A stretch of 64,000 nt of DNA from Ovis canadensis (Eukaryota; Chordata; Mammalia; Artiodactyla; Bovidae). The notes under the pieces are model-generated. The model was not told the DNA's origin and did not search any database. It worked only from the letters and a program-made list of their open reading frames with translations. Of the stretch, positions 43,740 through 55,180 are shown piece by piece. Within the stretch, counting starts at the first letter, position 1; every line of letters starts with the position of its first letter. The translations under genes and the position numbers were made by a program. The stretch is taken from the NCBI RefSeq assembly GCF_042477335.2, contig NC_091262.1, positions 75,068,001 to 75,132,000 of the forward strand, in the 5' to 3' direction.

Positions 43740-44060
43740 CAGTTGACCTCTATATCCATTGGTTCTGCATCCACAGGTTCAGTCAACTGTGAATTCAACT
43801 AACTGGATCAAAGATACTCAGAAAAAATTTCCAGAAAATTCCTAAAGGTGAAACTTACGTTTGCCACATGAACAACTATTTACATAGCATTTGCATTGCA
43901 TTACTATAGATAATCTAGATACGATTTAAAGTATACGGGAGGATGTGCATAGACTATATGCAAATACTGTGCCATTCTATGTAAGGGACTTGAATGGATT
44001 TTGATTTCTAAGGGGGTCGAGGAACCATTCTCCTGACGATACGGAGGGATGATGTATATA
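43740..44060. mobile_element. MER2/Tigger-like DNA transposon remnant
   Basis: CAGTTGACCTCTATATCCATTGG, then CTAACTGGATCAAAGATAC, TGGCATTGCATTAC-like GCATTTGCATTGCATTAC, TTTAAAGTATACGGGAGGATG and the end GATACGGAGGGATG. It is a short non-autonomous TcMar-Tigger element with both ends. No transposase is encoded. Confidence 0.65.
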
Positions 44061-44954
44061 GACCAGTGGTCCAGATTGCACTTCACAGCTGCCTGTGCAG
44101 GATTAAAACATAAGGCACTGCGACTCTTGTGAAATAGGTTTAGTGTTTTAGAGTTCTACCGATAATCATGTGTAGCCAGGATTTGAGAATTACTGTCTCC
44201 CACAATGGGTAGTTATGTAATCGAGTTTATACTTTTCTTTTGAACTTCCTGCCACTCAGTGAAAAGAGGGAAACAGGAGTTTCATAGCTCTTAATGGCTT
44301 AAAACTTCCGTCACTGAAGAGGCACTTCTTTTTCCCACCGTGAAACTAATAAAGTTTGATCTTGTAGATATCTGCAACTGCTCACTTTCTTTAATAAATA
44401 GTTTTTATCAAAGAATTCAGAAACATTCTTTACCTGGCAAGCTTTTATTGATCCTTGTTTGAAGCTGATGGTCTAATATTCAATCCTAACTGTGTGATGG
44501 TGTTTCTGCATGAAGCTTAGTGCAGCTTCTTGAAGCCAAATGTTGCATTTTGTGTTTATATTTGTAGCCCCAGTACATTGCCCAGCGCATATACTGAGGT
44601 GTTCTATAAAGGCCTTTGGAATAAATGAGTTCAAACGTTTCATTTCCTGGTGAACTAATTTGCCACGAGATAGAGCTTAGACAATGTAGAGGAAGAGATG
44701 ATTAGCATGTTTCCTAGACCATCTGTCACTAATATTGATTGTTTCCACTTGGCACTGGAGCCTTGTTTTTTTGGGAGTGGATAGCTTGTATAAAGTTAAA
44801 AAAAAAAGTTGGAAAAACCTCCTGTTATTCTGTATCCCTCTCTTTGGTGGCTTAAAATCAGTTTTTAAAAACTTGCCATTCCGACTAGTCAGGAAGCATG
44901 AAGGCAGGGGTTGGTTATTCCAGTGGCTATGCTGTCCTAGTAGCTGGTAGCGGT

Positions 44955-45800
44955 TTCTGCCTTGCCCCCTTTGCCCCCCAAGTCTGTTTGACATCTCTAC
45001 CAGAGTGGTCCTTTGAAAACCTCAGTCAGAGCATACTACTCCTCTGCTCCAAACATTGCCATGATTTCCCACCTCAGTGAGGTTTAGAGTCAGTGTCCTC
45101 ACAGTGGCCTGTGTCCTGGACGTGATGGCTGCACCTGGCCCTCTTCCGCGTCTGACGTCAGCCAGCGCACTCTCCGCCAGCTGCGCCAGCCTCCTTGCTG
45201 TGCTGGGCAGGCGCTGGCCCTTGGCCTCTGCTTGTGGCTCCCTCAGCGTGAGATGCCTTTCGTCTCCGTCACCGCCTGGCCGGCCTCCCTTGCTTTCTTG
45301 TTGTTTAGTTGCTAAGTCGTCTCTGAGTCTTGGATGCAATGGACCATAGCCCGCCGGCCGCCTCTGTCCACGGGATTCCCAGGCAAGAATACCAGAGTGG
45401 GTGCCGTTTCCTTCTCCAGGGGACCTTTCTGACCCAGGGATCGAACCCACATTTCCCGCATTGCAGGCAGATTCTTTACCACCAAGCCACCTGGGAAGCA
45501 CCAGTCTTGGCTTGAATGTCACTTTCTTGTGCGGCTTTACCGATCACATTTCAGTTTCAGCCCCAGCTCCCCCACCCCATCCTTTATTCGCCCTTTATTA
45601 TTTTTTCCGTCAGTACTTGTCATCATTGGACATAGCACATGTTTCAAATTTGAAAAAAAATTGTCTCTCTCCTCAAATAATGAGCTTATGCTCAGTGAGG
45701 GCAGGATTTTTGTCTGATTTGTTTACTGCTTTATTTCCATCTGCCAGAGCAGTTACTGGCACGGAGGTAAATATTTGGTGAGCAAATGAGTTAATGAAGC
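44955..45800 (+). mobile_element. L2 LINE 3' end, split by Bov-tA
   Basis: The phrases CTCCTCTGCTCCAAACATTGC, then, after the SINE, GGCTTGAATGTCACTTTC, CTCAGTGAGGGCAGGATTTTTG and GTTACTGGCACGGAGGTAAATATTTG, trace the forward L2 3' end. The copy is old and very diverged. Confidence 0.6.
45299..45500 (-). mobile_element. Bov-tA SINE (reverse) nested in L2
   Basis: GTTGTTTAGTTGCTAAGTCG at the left and CACCAAGCCACCTGGGAAGC at the right bound a full-length reverse copy with GGGATCGAACCCACATTTCC inside. Confidence 0.88.
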
Positions 45801-46299
45801 AGACACTACATATTGTAGTACAGAATTCTGTATGATTCAGTGTTATTTTTATTTTAAATTTTAAAGGAGGCATAGCATAGTAAAGTTTTGTATTTCCTGC
45901 CCCAAAGTTGCAGCCACTTAGTGTAATAGCATTACCACGTGACTTATGTGTATGTTAAAGGGAGGGTAAGGTCTAGTCCTAGTCTGTGCTGTTGAGAAAT
46001 GAATTTTGATCCTTTATAAAACCAGTCCTACCTTGAGGTGACTTTAATGACAAAAGTACTTAAGGTTTTAGATTTATATCAAGTTCAGCTTGTAGATGGA
46101 ATAAATTTTGAGGATGGGATAATTCACATTAGCCAGAAACATTTTAAAAATGTAAACATTTTGGTGAGAAATTGGTCAGTGGGAGAAGTCTTGACTTGAG
46201 TAATCAGAGTGTGATTTTCATCCTGACTGATTTGAAGGATTGTGAATCAAGATGCAAGTATAATACCTGTTCCTAGTACCCTGTTTACCCTTTTGCTAA

Positions 46300-46840
46300 G
46301 GTCAGAAGCGTCTTTGCAGTGGCCCCTGGGGCTCCCCTTGATCTCTTGCTCCTGTGTTCCTTCTCTGACTTCTTTCCCCTCGCCCACTCCACACCAGCAC
46401 CTGGCACCCTTGCTCTCTGCTTGCATGGCACACTCCTTACTTAGGGGCTTTGCACCGCTCAGCCCTCTGCCCAGATACTCATGGCCAGCTTTCCCACTTC
46501 CCTCCTGTCCTTGCTCGGATCTCCCCTTCTCAGGGGGCTGATAGTGACCTCTCTGTTGACACCACACGCCGCCCCCAGCCACTGTGCTCTCCCTGTCCTC
46601 TGTCGCCTGACATGCTCTTCTTCTCTTTGAACATAGCCTGTACATCCTCTAAAATGTTAGATAGTCTTCCCATTCTGGTAGGTTTTATTCTCTTTCTTAC
46701 AGAATGTGTCAGAGGTAGGACCTTTTTCTGGTTCCTTGGAGAGCAGTGAAGAGCTTGAGGAGAACTAGAGCAGTGCCTGGTGAGTGGCAGGTGGTCAGGG
46801 AATGCTTGCTGAGTGCATGAATGAATGAGTGAATGAACAA
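46300..46840 (+). mobile_element. L2 LINE 3' end
   Basis: CTTACTTAGGGGCTTTGCACC, then CTGACATGCTCTTCTTCTC, TAGAGCAGTGCCTGGTGAG and TGCTGAGTGCATGAATGAATG, is the L2 3' region in forward orientation, again diverged. Open frames over it are by-products. Confidence 0.6.
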
Positions 46841-46899
46841 ACCATTCCTCTCCTTCATAAGTGCACATCACTCACAGTTGACCTTTATTTACTGCTGTG

Positions 46900-47150
46900 A
46901 TGACGGATAGATTTGTGTAATTAACATCTACAAGAACAGCGTTTGAAATAATACCGCTGGTCTCTGTACCTCCGTATTGTGACCTGGGTTAGAATTTCCG
47001 TCCTTATGAGGCTGCAGATTCTGCGTCATGTTTTCACCGCATTTTGTGTCCCCACCCACCCGTGGACAGGCATCTCGGTTGCTTCCACATTTTGGTGGTT
47101 ATGAATAGTGCTGCTTTGAGCACGGGTGTGCACATACTGCTTGAAGGCTA
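46900..47150 (-). mobile_element. Old L1 fragment (reverse)
   Basis: GTGTAATTAACATCTACAAG and GGCATCTCGGTTGCTTCCAC, TGGTTATGAATAGTGCTGCT, are antisense L1 phrases. Confidence 0.5.
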
Positions 47151-50100
47151 TAAACTCTTGAGATCTGTTAGCTTAAGGAAGTCACATCAATCAGTTATGT
47201 TCTCTGCATATGCCTCCATCTTTTAAAGCTCTTAGCTTTATTTCCAGAGGTCTTAATTTTACTTAACAGCATGTTTTTCTTTTATGTAATTTATTCTCAT
47301 AAATTTGTATTGTGGTGTAAGCTGTGGAAATATAGATGGTCTGCTTTTTTAGAGTGATGCAATCCTGGAAAAATATACATCAAAAAGTGGAACGAGTTCC
47401 TTGAAAGAATGAGCTGTTACTCACTGTTGTGTCTTCCAAATTATCTATGCTGTGAGGGCTGGAAGCAGTAGATTGAGAACCAGGAAAGTGTTTTGTTGAG
47501 AAAGCAAAAGCAAGAGAATGAAAGCAAAGTGCAAGAAAAGCAAGAGAAAGGGTGAACAGCAGTGTTGAGTGCTGCTGGGGAATGAGCAGAGTGAATGAGG
47601 TGATTCGAAGGGTACTTGGGTTTTGGTCGAGTGGACTCATGATCCAGGTGGAGTGAGTTGTGGTGACTTGAGGCGAAAGGGTACATTAGTAAGAACAGGT
47701 AAGTTTAAGATGGTTGGTACTGATGATAGCAGAGGGGAATTAAAAAGTTCTTTTTTTTAATAGGCATGTCATGAGCATATTTAAGAGCTGATGGGAAGGC
47801 TCTAGTTGAGGGAGATGTTGAATGTTTGAGAGAAGGGTTAGTTAATAGTTTCAGTCAGGAAGTAGAAGGGCATGGGATACAGGTGAAGGAGCTGGTGTTG
47901 GAGGATAGGATGGAGGCAGAGTTGGACTTGAAGTGGATGCAGGTGGTTTGTAGGTTTGAGTCTTGGAAAGATAGAGAAACTCCCTTTGAAGTTTCTGGCT
48001 TTTTTCTCTAAATTAGGAGATGAGGTCCTCTGTTGAGAATTATGAGTTAGGGAGGAGAATTACAGTTTTGAGGAGACTAAATAGGGTTTGATATGGATTT
48101 CAGTTGCTGGGCTTTTCGAAGGAGTGGCACTGTCCTCTCCATTTGGATGTATATTAAGCATAAAGTTAGATGTCAGGTACTTGAGGAAAAAATAACTTAT
48201 TAACCTTTTTGCTGCATACTTTGACACATATATTGAATTCTTACCAAGTGCAGTGATTGTAAGACAGGTCTCGTAGTTAGGGAGCTCATAAACTTATAGG
48301 GAACATTTATCAAATGCAATACGCAGTAAGAACAGGACTTGAGAGGTCATGTCTGACTGCAAAAGAGCTAGATCTTTGTGTTTGGAAAATATTTTCAGCA
48401 AGTGTATATGGGGAGTGGGGGCGAGAAAGTGCTCTCTGCTGCAAAGAGTAGAGCTAGCAATGTGTTGGTACCACGTTAATGGCCTGGTGAATAGTCCAGG
48501 TTGTTCAAAATTATCCTTGAATCAGCGTGTCTCTGTGCAGTTTAAAAGCGTCAGAGAACTTATGACTTTAAAGAAAATTTCATAAAAATATATGATCCCC
48601 TCAGAGAAACTCAAGTACACACCTATTTTAGGGAAAATGTATGGTTAGTCATCTGATACGTGACAAGCTTTATACAGCATTGTAATTTCCCAGTTTGGAT
48701 ATGATGAATTCAGAGCTCATTGAGTGTAAGCAGCATTATTGGATTCATTCAAGCTTTTTTTCCCTCTCTTCAACAGAGGATTAAAAAAAAATTCCAAATT
48801 TGAATCCAGGACTTGGAAAATGCTGGTTGTCTAAATACAGTACCATATTGTGATAAATATAGCTCTTGAAATTTTAAGAATCTTTTCACAAAACTTTCTT
48901 TTAATATTCATAGCAGAACTTTTTTTGGAATGTTATCTGAAAAACAGAGGACCATTTTATTATCAGAGCTGACTATTAATTAGGGTATTGTTTCAAATAT
49001 AAAAGTTGATCTGCCACTGAAATTCTATTTGAATATGTATAGTTCCAAGCTTGCTTTGTGTATTTAATAACTTTAGTACCATAATTACTCTGTTTACAAT
49101 TAAGTTTTGGTGAATATGCTAATATGGAATATACCAGCAAATGATTTCAGTAAAGGGTGGTGTTGCTTTACATTTTCATGTGCTTTTTACTTGAATGTGA
49201 ATTTCATTTAATGTCAATGGGAGAAGAAGTGGTCAGATTATGTAATGGTTAGTGGCAGTGAACTTTCTTTTCTTTGAAATCTCTCTCTTGGATTGGGCAT
49301 CATAACTTGGATTTGCTTTGCTCCAGCTGGGCAGAAATTATGCAGAAAGATTTAATTTGGTGGAGGTTTGTTCCCTCTGGTTTATTCTTTTAATAGAAAC
49401 CTTAATGTAGGTATTGGTTTCATTGTTAACAGAAACCTATAATATACTAAAGCAATTGTTTAATTCCAATGAATATTTTAAGTTCTTTACTGAGGCAAGT
49501 GCTTATGGTCATGTTATTTATTAGTTTTTGACCAGAGACTTCTGATTTTAAGTACTTCTCCTTTCTTCTTTTTAGAAATCCTCTTAAAAGGACAAGGAGA
49601 TTGAGACACACAGACTTCATATTCTCTGAAGCTCGGAGCCGTCTTTTACTCTGAACCAGAGAATAAGAGGAGTGACCAAGTGGAGTGCAGGTCAGACAGG
49701 GTGTAGGGGGTGCCAGGAGGGGAGGTCTGAGGCCTGATCAGGTCTGGATTGGAGGCAGAGAGGGCCCAGGGACCCTTGCTGGGTGAGAGTGTTCCAGTGT
49801 GCTTGGTGCCCACATGTGTGTGCACACAGAGATTTGCCAGCCTTTGTGAACATTTATGCAGGTTATCAGTTTATTGCCTTTCAATTCCATAAGCATCTTT
49901 CTTCGCTCTGTTGATGATGCTTGAACTAGACCCTGGAAGCATTTTTCCTTTCCAGAACAATGTTAGGTTAGTCAGTAGAGGGTGAGGGAGGGACATTGCT
50001 AGGCAGAGTGGGGAAGGGGCTTCTCCTGCTCTTGCGGTGTGCTTGGTCCCCACCCTCCACCCCTTTTAAAGCGTGGATGAGCAAAGCATGCTTATCCTCC

Positions 50101-50624
50101 ACGGCTTTGTTTAGCATCCCAGTAGCAGTTCTCTTGTTTCCACCAGGACCCCAGCAGGTGGAGTCCTGGGTGCGGCAGGCGCCCTCGAGGGCTCTGCCGC
50201 CCAGTGGGCTGTGCCCACAGCCCATCGAGTGAGGAGTTCCTTTCTGTCTTCTCTCCTTTGATCTTGTAGACTGTACCTGCTCCCTGCCTCTGCTCTTCCT
50301 TAGAGTTCTCTTACCCCTTTTAATAGTCAATAGTACCTTTTAGAAATTAATAAATTTTTATTATAAGTTTTTTTAAGTTACTTATGCATTTTAACTCCTG
50401 ATTGGATCCTGACTGTTAATAACACTTAAGGTTTGTGTAATCAGCTGTTAATTTTACATAAATTTAAAAATAGAATGAAATAAGTCCTGTGTATAACTTG
50501 ATTAATTTTAATGATGTGAACATACAATGTAGATATTACCCAGACTGGGGTATGGGGCATGACCAGAGCCCCAGAAACCTTCTGACTCAGTGGTCCTGCT
50601 ATTTGACTTCTGTCATTACGGCGT
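47151..50624. other. Intron 1, long repeat-poor stretch
   Basis: Almost 3.5 kb has no ruminant SINE or confident LINE. Several segments (for example 48.6-49.5 kb) are AT-rich unique DNA. A GC-richer block at 49.6-50.3 kb has chance frames up to 120 codons on the minus strand with no known domain. No exon call is justified. Confidence 0.45.
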
Positions 50625-50845
50625 GGGCTTTGCAGGTGACGCTAGCGGTAAAGAACCTGGCTGCCAGTGCAGGAGACTCAGGAGATGCGGCTTCGATCCC
50701 CGGATTGGGAAGATCTCCTGGAGACGGAAATGGCAAACCGCTCCAGTATTCTTGCCTGGAGACTTCCATGGACAGGGAAACCCGCTGGGTTCCAGTAGTC
50801 CATGGGGTCGAAAGAGGAGGACACGACTGAAGTGACTTAGTACAT
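50625..50845 (+). mobile_element. Bov-tA SINE
   Basis: GGGCTTTGCAGGTGACGCTAG, CGGCTTCGATCCCCGGATTG and ACACGACTGAAGTGACTTAG are in order, full length. Confidence 0.88.
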
Positions 50846-50927
50846 CACGGATTCATGAGACGAATCATGGAGTGTGTCGTCTTGTGTCTGGCCTCCTTCT
50901 ATCAACATACCATTTGGGTGGGTGATC

Positions 50928-51716
50928 TTCAGTCGCTGAGTCATGTCCGACTCTGCGACCCCATGGACTGTAGCACACCAGTCTCCTTTGTCTTTCACTA
51001 TTTCCCAGAGTTTGCTCAAATTCATGTCTATTGAGTTGGTGATGCTGTCTAACCACCTCATCCTCTGCTGCCCCCTTCTCTTTTTACCTTCAAACTTTCC
51101 CAGGATTAGAGTCTTTTCCAGTGAGTTGGCTCTTTGCATCAGATGGCTAAAGTATTGGAAGCTTTAGCTTCAGTATCAGTCCTTCCAATGAATATTTAGG
51201 GTTGATTTCTTTTAGGATATGGGCTTCCCTGTAGCTCAGCTGGTAGAGGATCCACCTGCAATTCAGAAGACCCCAGTTCAATTCCTGGGTTGGGAAGATC
51301 CCCTGGAGAAGGAATAGGCTATCCACTCCAGTGTTCTTGGGCTTCCCTGGTGGTTCAGATGGTAAAGAATCCTTCTGCAGTGCGGGAGACCTGGGTTCCA
51401 TCCCTGGAGAAGGAAATGGCTACCCGCTCCAGTATTCTGACCTGGAGAATTCCATGGACAGAGGAGCCTGGCAGGCTACAGTCTATGGGGTCTCAAAAGG
51501 TTGGACACGACTGAACGACTTTCACTTTCCTTTAGGATTGACTGGTTTGATTTCCTTGCAGTTCAAGGGACTCTCAAGAGTCTTCTCCTGCACCACAGTT
51601 CAAAGCATCGATTCTTCAGCACTCAGCCTTCTTTATGGTCCAGCTCTCACATCCAGTTCTCACTGAGAAAACCAAAGCTTGACTATACTGACTTTTGTTG
51701 GCAAAGTGATGTCTCC
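50928..51716 (-). mobile_element. BovB 3' fragment (reverse), split by a SINE dimer
   Basis: The BovB 3' end reads from CTTCAGTCGCTGAGTCATGTC to TTAGGAT near 51,218. It then resumes at 51,531 and continues to GGCAAAGTGATGTCTCC. The two halves are collinear. It is the most diverged of the longer BovB copies here. Confidence 0.88.
51219..51530 (+). mobile_element. Bov-tA dimer nested in BovB
   Basis: Two Bov-tA heads occur in tandem. The first unit starts GGGCTTCCCTGTAGCTCAGC and stops at CAGTGTTCTT, and the second starts at 51,339 with GGGCTTCCCTGGTGGTTCAG and is complete. TTTAGGAT at 51,211-51,218 and 51,531-51,538 is the target duplication for the whole dimer, so it moved as one unit. Confidence 0.88.
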
Positions 51717-51721
51717 GGTGG

Positions 51722-51965
51722 TTCATCTATTTTATTGTATCTGTTTTCCTGTTGATGGACATGTGGGTTTCTAGTGTTTGGCCATTCTGAGTAAAGCTGC
51801 TGTCATCCTTTAACGTGGGTTTGGTGGATGTGTATCCATCTCTCTTAGGTATGTGCACAGGAGAGGAATTGTTGGGTCGGGTTGCAGCTCCTCACAACAG
51901 ATTTTCAGAGTGGTTGAAATGTTTTTGCTCCGCATCCTTACCAGTACTTGGTATTGTCAGGCTTC
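51722..51965 (-). mobile_element. Old L1 fragment (reverse)
   Basis: TTTTCCTGTTGATGGACATGTGG, TGAGTAAAGCTGCTGTCATCC and GGAATTGTTGGGTCGGGTTG are antisense L1 3' phrases. Confidence 0.65.
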
Positions 51966-51970
51966 CACAG

Positions 51971-52249
51971 TGCTGCTGCTGCTGCTGCTAAGTTGCTTCA
52001 GTCGTGTCCCACTCTTTGCGACACCATAGACGGCAGCCCACCAGGCTCCCCCGTCCCTGGGATTCTCCAGGCAAGAACACTGGAGTGGGTTTCCATTTCC
52101 TTCTCCAATGCATGAAAGTGAAAAGTGAAAGTGAAGTTGCTCAATCATGTCCTACTCTAGTGACCCCATGGACTGCAGCCTACCAGGCTCTTCCGTCCAT
52201 GGGATTTTCCAGGCAAGAGTACTGGAGTGGGGTGCCATTGCCTTCTGCA
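51971..52249 (-). mobile_element. Bov-A2 SINE (reverse), full dimer
   Basis: (TGC)5 at the left, then GTTGCTTCAGTCGTGTCCC, CCATGCATG-like CAATGCATGAAAGTGAAAAG and GGGGTGCCATTGCCTTCTGC at the right, gives both monomers. TCCACAG occurs at both flanks (the old L1 sequence resumes or ends there). Confidence 0.92.
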
Positions 52250-52434
52250 TCCACAGAGCAGATCTTCACAACTTTTTAGGAATAGATAATTTAAATGCTG
52301 TTTAAACTCTGTATATTGTGGTAAGAGAAGACAAACTTCTAAAGTCTTTTTATGAAATGAGCATAACCAGCTGCATTTGTTTAAGTCTTTTGTTTGTCCT
52401 CACATTTTAAAAGATAGGTTGTTCCATATGTAAC

Positions 52435-52645
52435 AGATAGCCGGGGAAATTTGCTCTATGACTCTGGGAACTCAAACTGGGGCTCTGTGACAACTTAGAG
52501 GGGTGGGATGGGAGGGAGGTTTAAGGAGGAGGGAACACACGTGTATCTGTGGCAGACTTGTGCTGATGTATGGCAGAGACCTACACAACATTGCAGAGCA
52601 GTTATCCTTCAATTAAAAGTAAATGTTTTAAAAAGGTTGTTGACC
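52435..52645 (+). mobile_element. Ruminant L1 3' end
   Basis: TTGCTCTATGACTCTGGGAAC, TGACAACTTAGAGGGGTGGG, GTGCTGATGTATGGCAGAGAC and the A-rich end TCAATTAAAAGTAAATG are the end of the ruminant L1 3' UTR in forward orientation, 5'-truncated. Confidence 0.75.
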
Positions 52646-53092
52646 AGATGCTTATTTATTAATCGACTGTCATTGTTGCCCTCTCACACCCAGCAGAAGC
52701 CAGCTCTGAGCACTGGCGTGGCTGTTGTTTGTCTGTGGCCCATCTAAGATTGTAGGACTGCCCGGAGGGGGACCATCGTATCTTTTTCCACAAAAAGGCA
52801 CCAGAGGAAAGGAGTTTCAGTTAAGATTATTCTAAAGAAAATTCTGTGTTGTAGTGGCCCCTTTCTGTCAGAGCAGCAGAGTATATTTCAGTGACTTCTT
52901 CACATTCACGTGGAGTAGATAGAGGTATGAGGGAAGTTTTAACCCAGGGATGAGGTTAGTTGCAAATACTAACTAGTAACCAACCTTCCATTCCATTCCA
53001 TTCCAAATAAACTGGTGATGCAGAGGACCTACGTTATGCAATTTATATGAACTGTTTTCTATAGTTAGTTTACTTGGGTTTTTTTGATATAT

Positions 53093-53210
53093 ATGGTGAT
53101 GGTTTAGTTGCTAAGTTGTGTCAGACTCTTGAGACCCCAAGGACTGTAGCTCACCAGGCTCCTCTGTCCATGGGATTCTCCAGGCGAGAGCACTGGAGTG
53201 AGCTTCTCCA
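53093..53210 (-). mobile_element. Bov-tA SINE, truncated (reverse)
   Basis: TGGTTTAGTTGCTAAGTTGTG to AGGCGAGAGCACTGGAGTG. The head half is missing. Confidence 0.8.
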
Positions 53211-53214
53211 ATAC

Positions 53215-53590
53215 TTGTGCAGCTCCCTGATGTGTATGGATGACTGACTAAAAGGGAAGAAACTGGATTCCCACCTCATATCTTAGACCAGTATAAGTGT
53301 AGACAGACAAAAAAATTAGCAAAGAATTTTATGAAACCATAAGATATCTAAAGGAAAACATGGGAGATGTTTGAAAAAAAGTAATTTTACTGGGAGAGGT
53401 CTTTCTAAGGATGACATAAAACTTCAGAACTGAAAATAAACAATGTCAAAAGACAAATAAATTGGGACGATTAGTTGCAATGCCAAGAGCTCATTTCTTT
53501 AATACGTATAGAATGTATAAGGAGTGCCTGTGAATGAAAAAGCAAAAGGCCACCAATAGTTCACAGGAAATGAAGTACAGGTTTTACTTG
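53215..53590 (+). mobile_element. Old L1 ORF2 fragment
   Basis: ATTCCCACCTCATATCTTAG, ACCAGTATAAGTGTAGACAG, ACATGGGAGATGTTTG-like AAAACATGGGAGATG, and GCAAAAGGCCACCAATAG, are forward L1 ORF2 phrases. Confidence 0.65.
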
Positions 53591-53600
53591 GGAATCTTAT

Positions 53601-53650
53601 TTTTTCTTTCTTTCTTTCTTTTTTTTTTTTTTTGTGTGTGTGTGTGATTG
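53601..53650 (+). repeat. (TTTC)n/T-run/(TG)n low-complexity tract
   Basis: TTTCTTTCTTTCTTTC is followed by a T17 run and TGTGTGTGTGTG. Confidence 0.9.
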
Positions 53651-53819
53651 GACCAAGCTCATGGAGTATGAAAGACTTCCAATTTTGATCTCTTGGTGAT
53701 TGTTAATTATAGGAACAGTCTTTTTCTAAAGTTTAAAAACCATAAAATATGTCACAATTCAGAAAACCTTATTATGCACATACAGACATAAGGAATCAGA
53801 GGGAACTTTTGTCATGACC

Positions 53820-55180
53820 ACCACTTGTGTCAAGAAAAATGTGCCCACCGTGGGCCCCATCCAAATCCTGACTTTCTTACGCTTCCCCAGAGTCACCTCC
53901 AGCTTTTATGGTAATTGCTTTCTTCTCTTTGTAGTTTTATCATTCAGGTGTGTATCCCTCAACACTGTGGTTTAGATTTGCCAGATTTTGTTAGATATGT
54001 TTTAAGGTGTTTTAAACCTAGTTTTCCTCTCCCCCGTCTCTTTTTCCCTTCTGTATCTGTTGAAGAAGTGGGAACATATGCGCCATAAGGGTTTCCTTCC
54101 CACAGTTAGAATTCTGCTGACTGCATTCCTGTGTCATAGTTTATCATATTGTTCTGGCCCCTTCATATCCTGTGACTTGATAGGCTGAATCAGATTCAGG
54201 GTCTGTTTATTTTTTGTTTCTTTTTGGCAGGATTTTTTCATGGCTAGTGGCGTGTTCTTTTATCAGGAGGCATGTACTGTCTGAATAGTTCTCTCCTTGT
54301 GATGTTGGTGTCCATCAGTGCTCCATGCCTGGATCCCGTAATTCATTAGGAGGTAGAAGTGGTGTTAAGTTAAAACCATTCTTACTCACTTATTAGCTGA
54401 AATGTTTCTGTGTAAGGAGAAGTTTCTCTTCATCTTCTATTTGGTTACCTGGTGGTACAATTCATATATGAAAGGAAGGATGGATGCTTGATTGTTTCCC
54501 TTTATTCACTGGTTTTCAAAATTGAGTGGTTTCTTGCTATCCTCTGGAGGTGACCACTTAAGTTTTCTTACTGTTACAAACTCTTCGACTTACCCATTTT
54601 ATGTGTTTTAATCCATTATGGTTATTATCTTTACTGACTCAAATTGACTCATCTTTGGTTAGTGGTAGCATCTTCCAGGTTGACTCCTTAGACATATTTG
54701 ACATAACTGTAGTAGTTTTTGATAGCGTCCTTGACATCTAGAAATGACGAGATCTTCCAAGATTATCTTGTACATTTCTAGCTCCACACCTGAAATCAGT
54801 AATTTGTTGAAGGCACCATTTTAACAGGAAATAGTATTTCAAGAATACAGTTTGTACACTAGGAATGCTCTTTGTTTGCTACTGTGTTGTTTCTTTTTCT
54901 AAGCTTCTTTATTTATGAATGGGGCTTGGGAATACCAAGGTATATGTCTCTGTGTGTTTATATATATATTCTTTCTGTAAAAGAGAAAATACCTTTTGAA
55001 TTAAAAACAATACTTCGAAATATAATCCTGCCTCTTCTTTCATCTGCATCCTCTTCCATATTTGAATCTTGTTTTTTTAAGGACACAGCACTGGTAAAAT
55101 TAAAACATCACATAATTATTCATTTGCATTATTCCATGTCTGCCTACAATATCCTTAGTTAACAAAACCAAGGATCACCA
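53820..55180. mobile_element. Old L1-type 3' UTR-like region
   Basis: Phrases such as TGTGTTTTAATCCATTATGG, TCATCTTTGGTTAGTGGTAG, AAGATTATCTTGTACATTTC and ACACTAGGAATGCTCTTTG recur in an old mammalian L1-associated region. Orientation and boundaries are uncertain. Confidence 0.42.
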
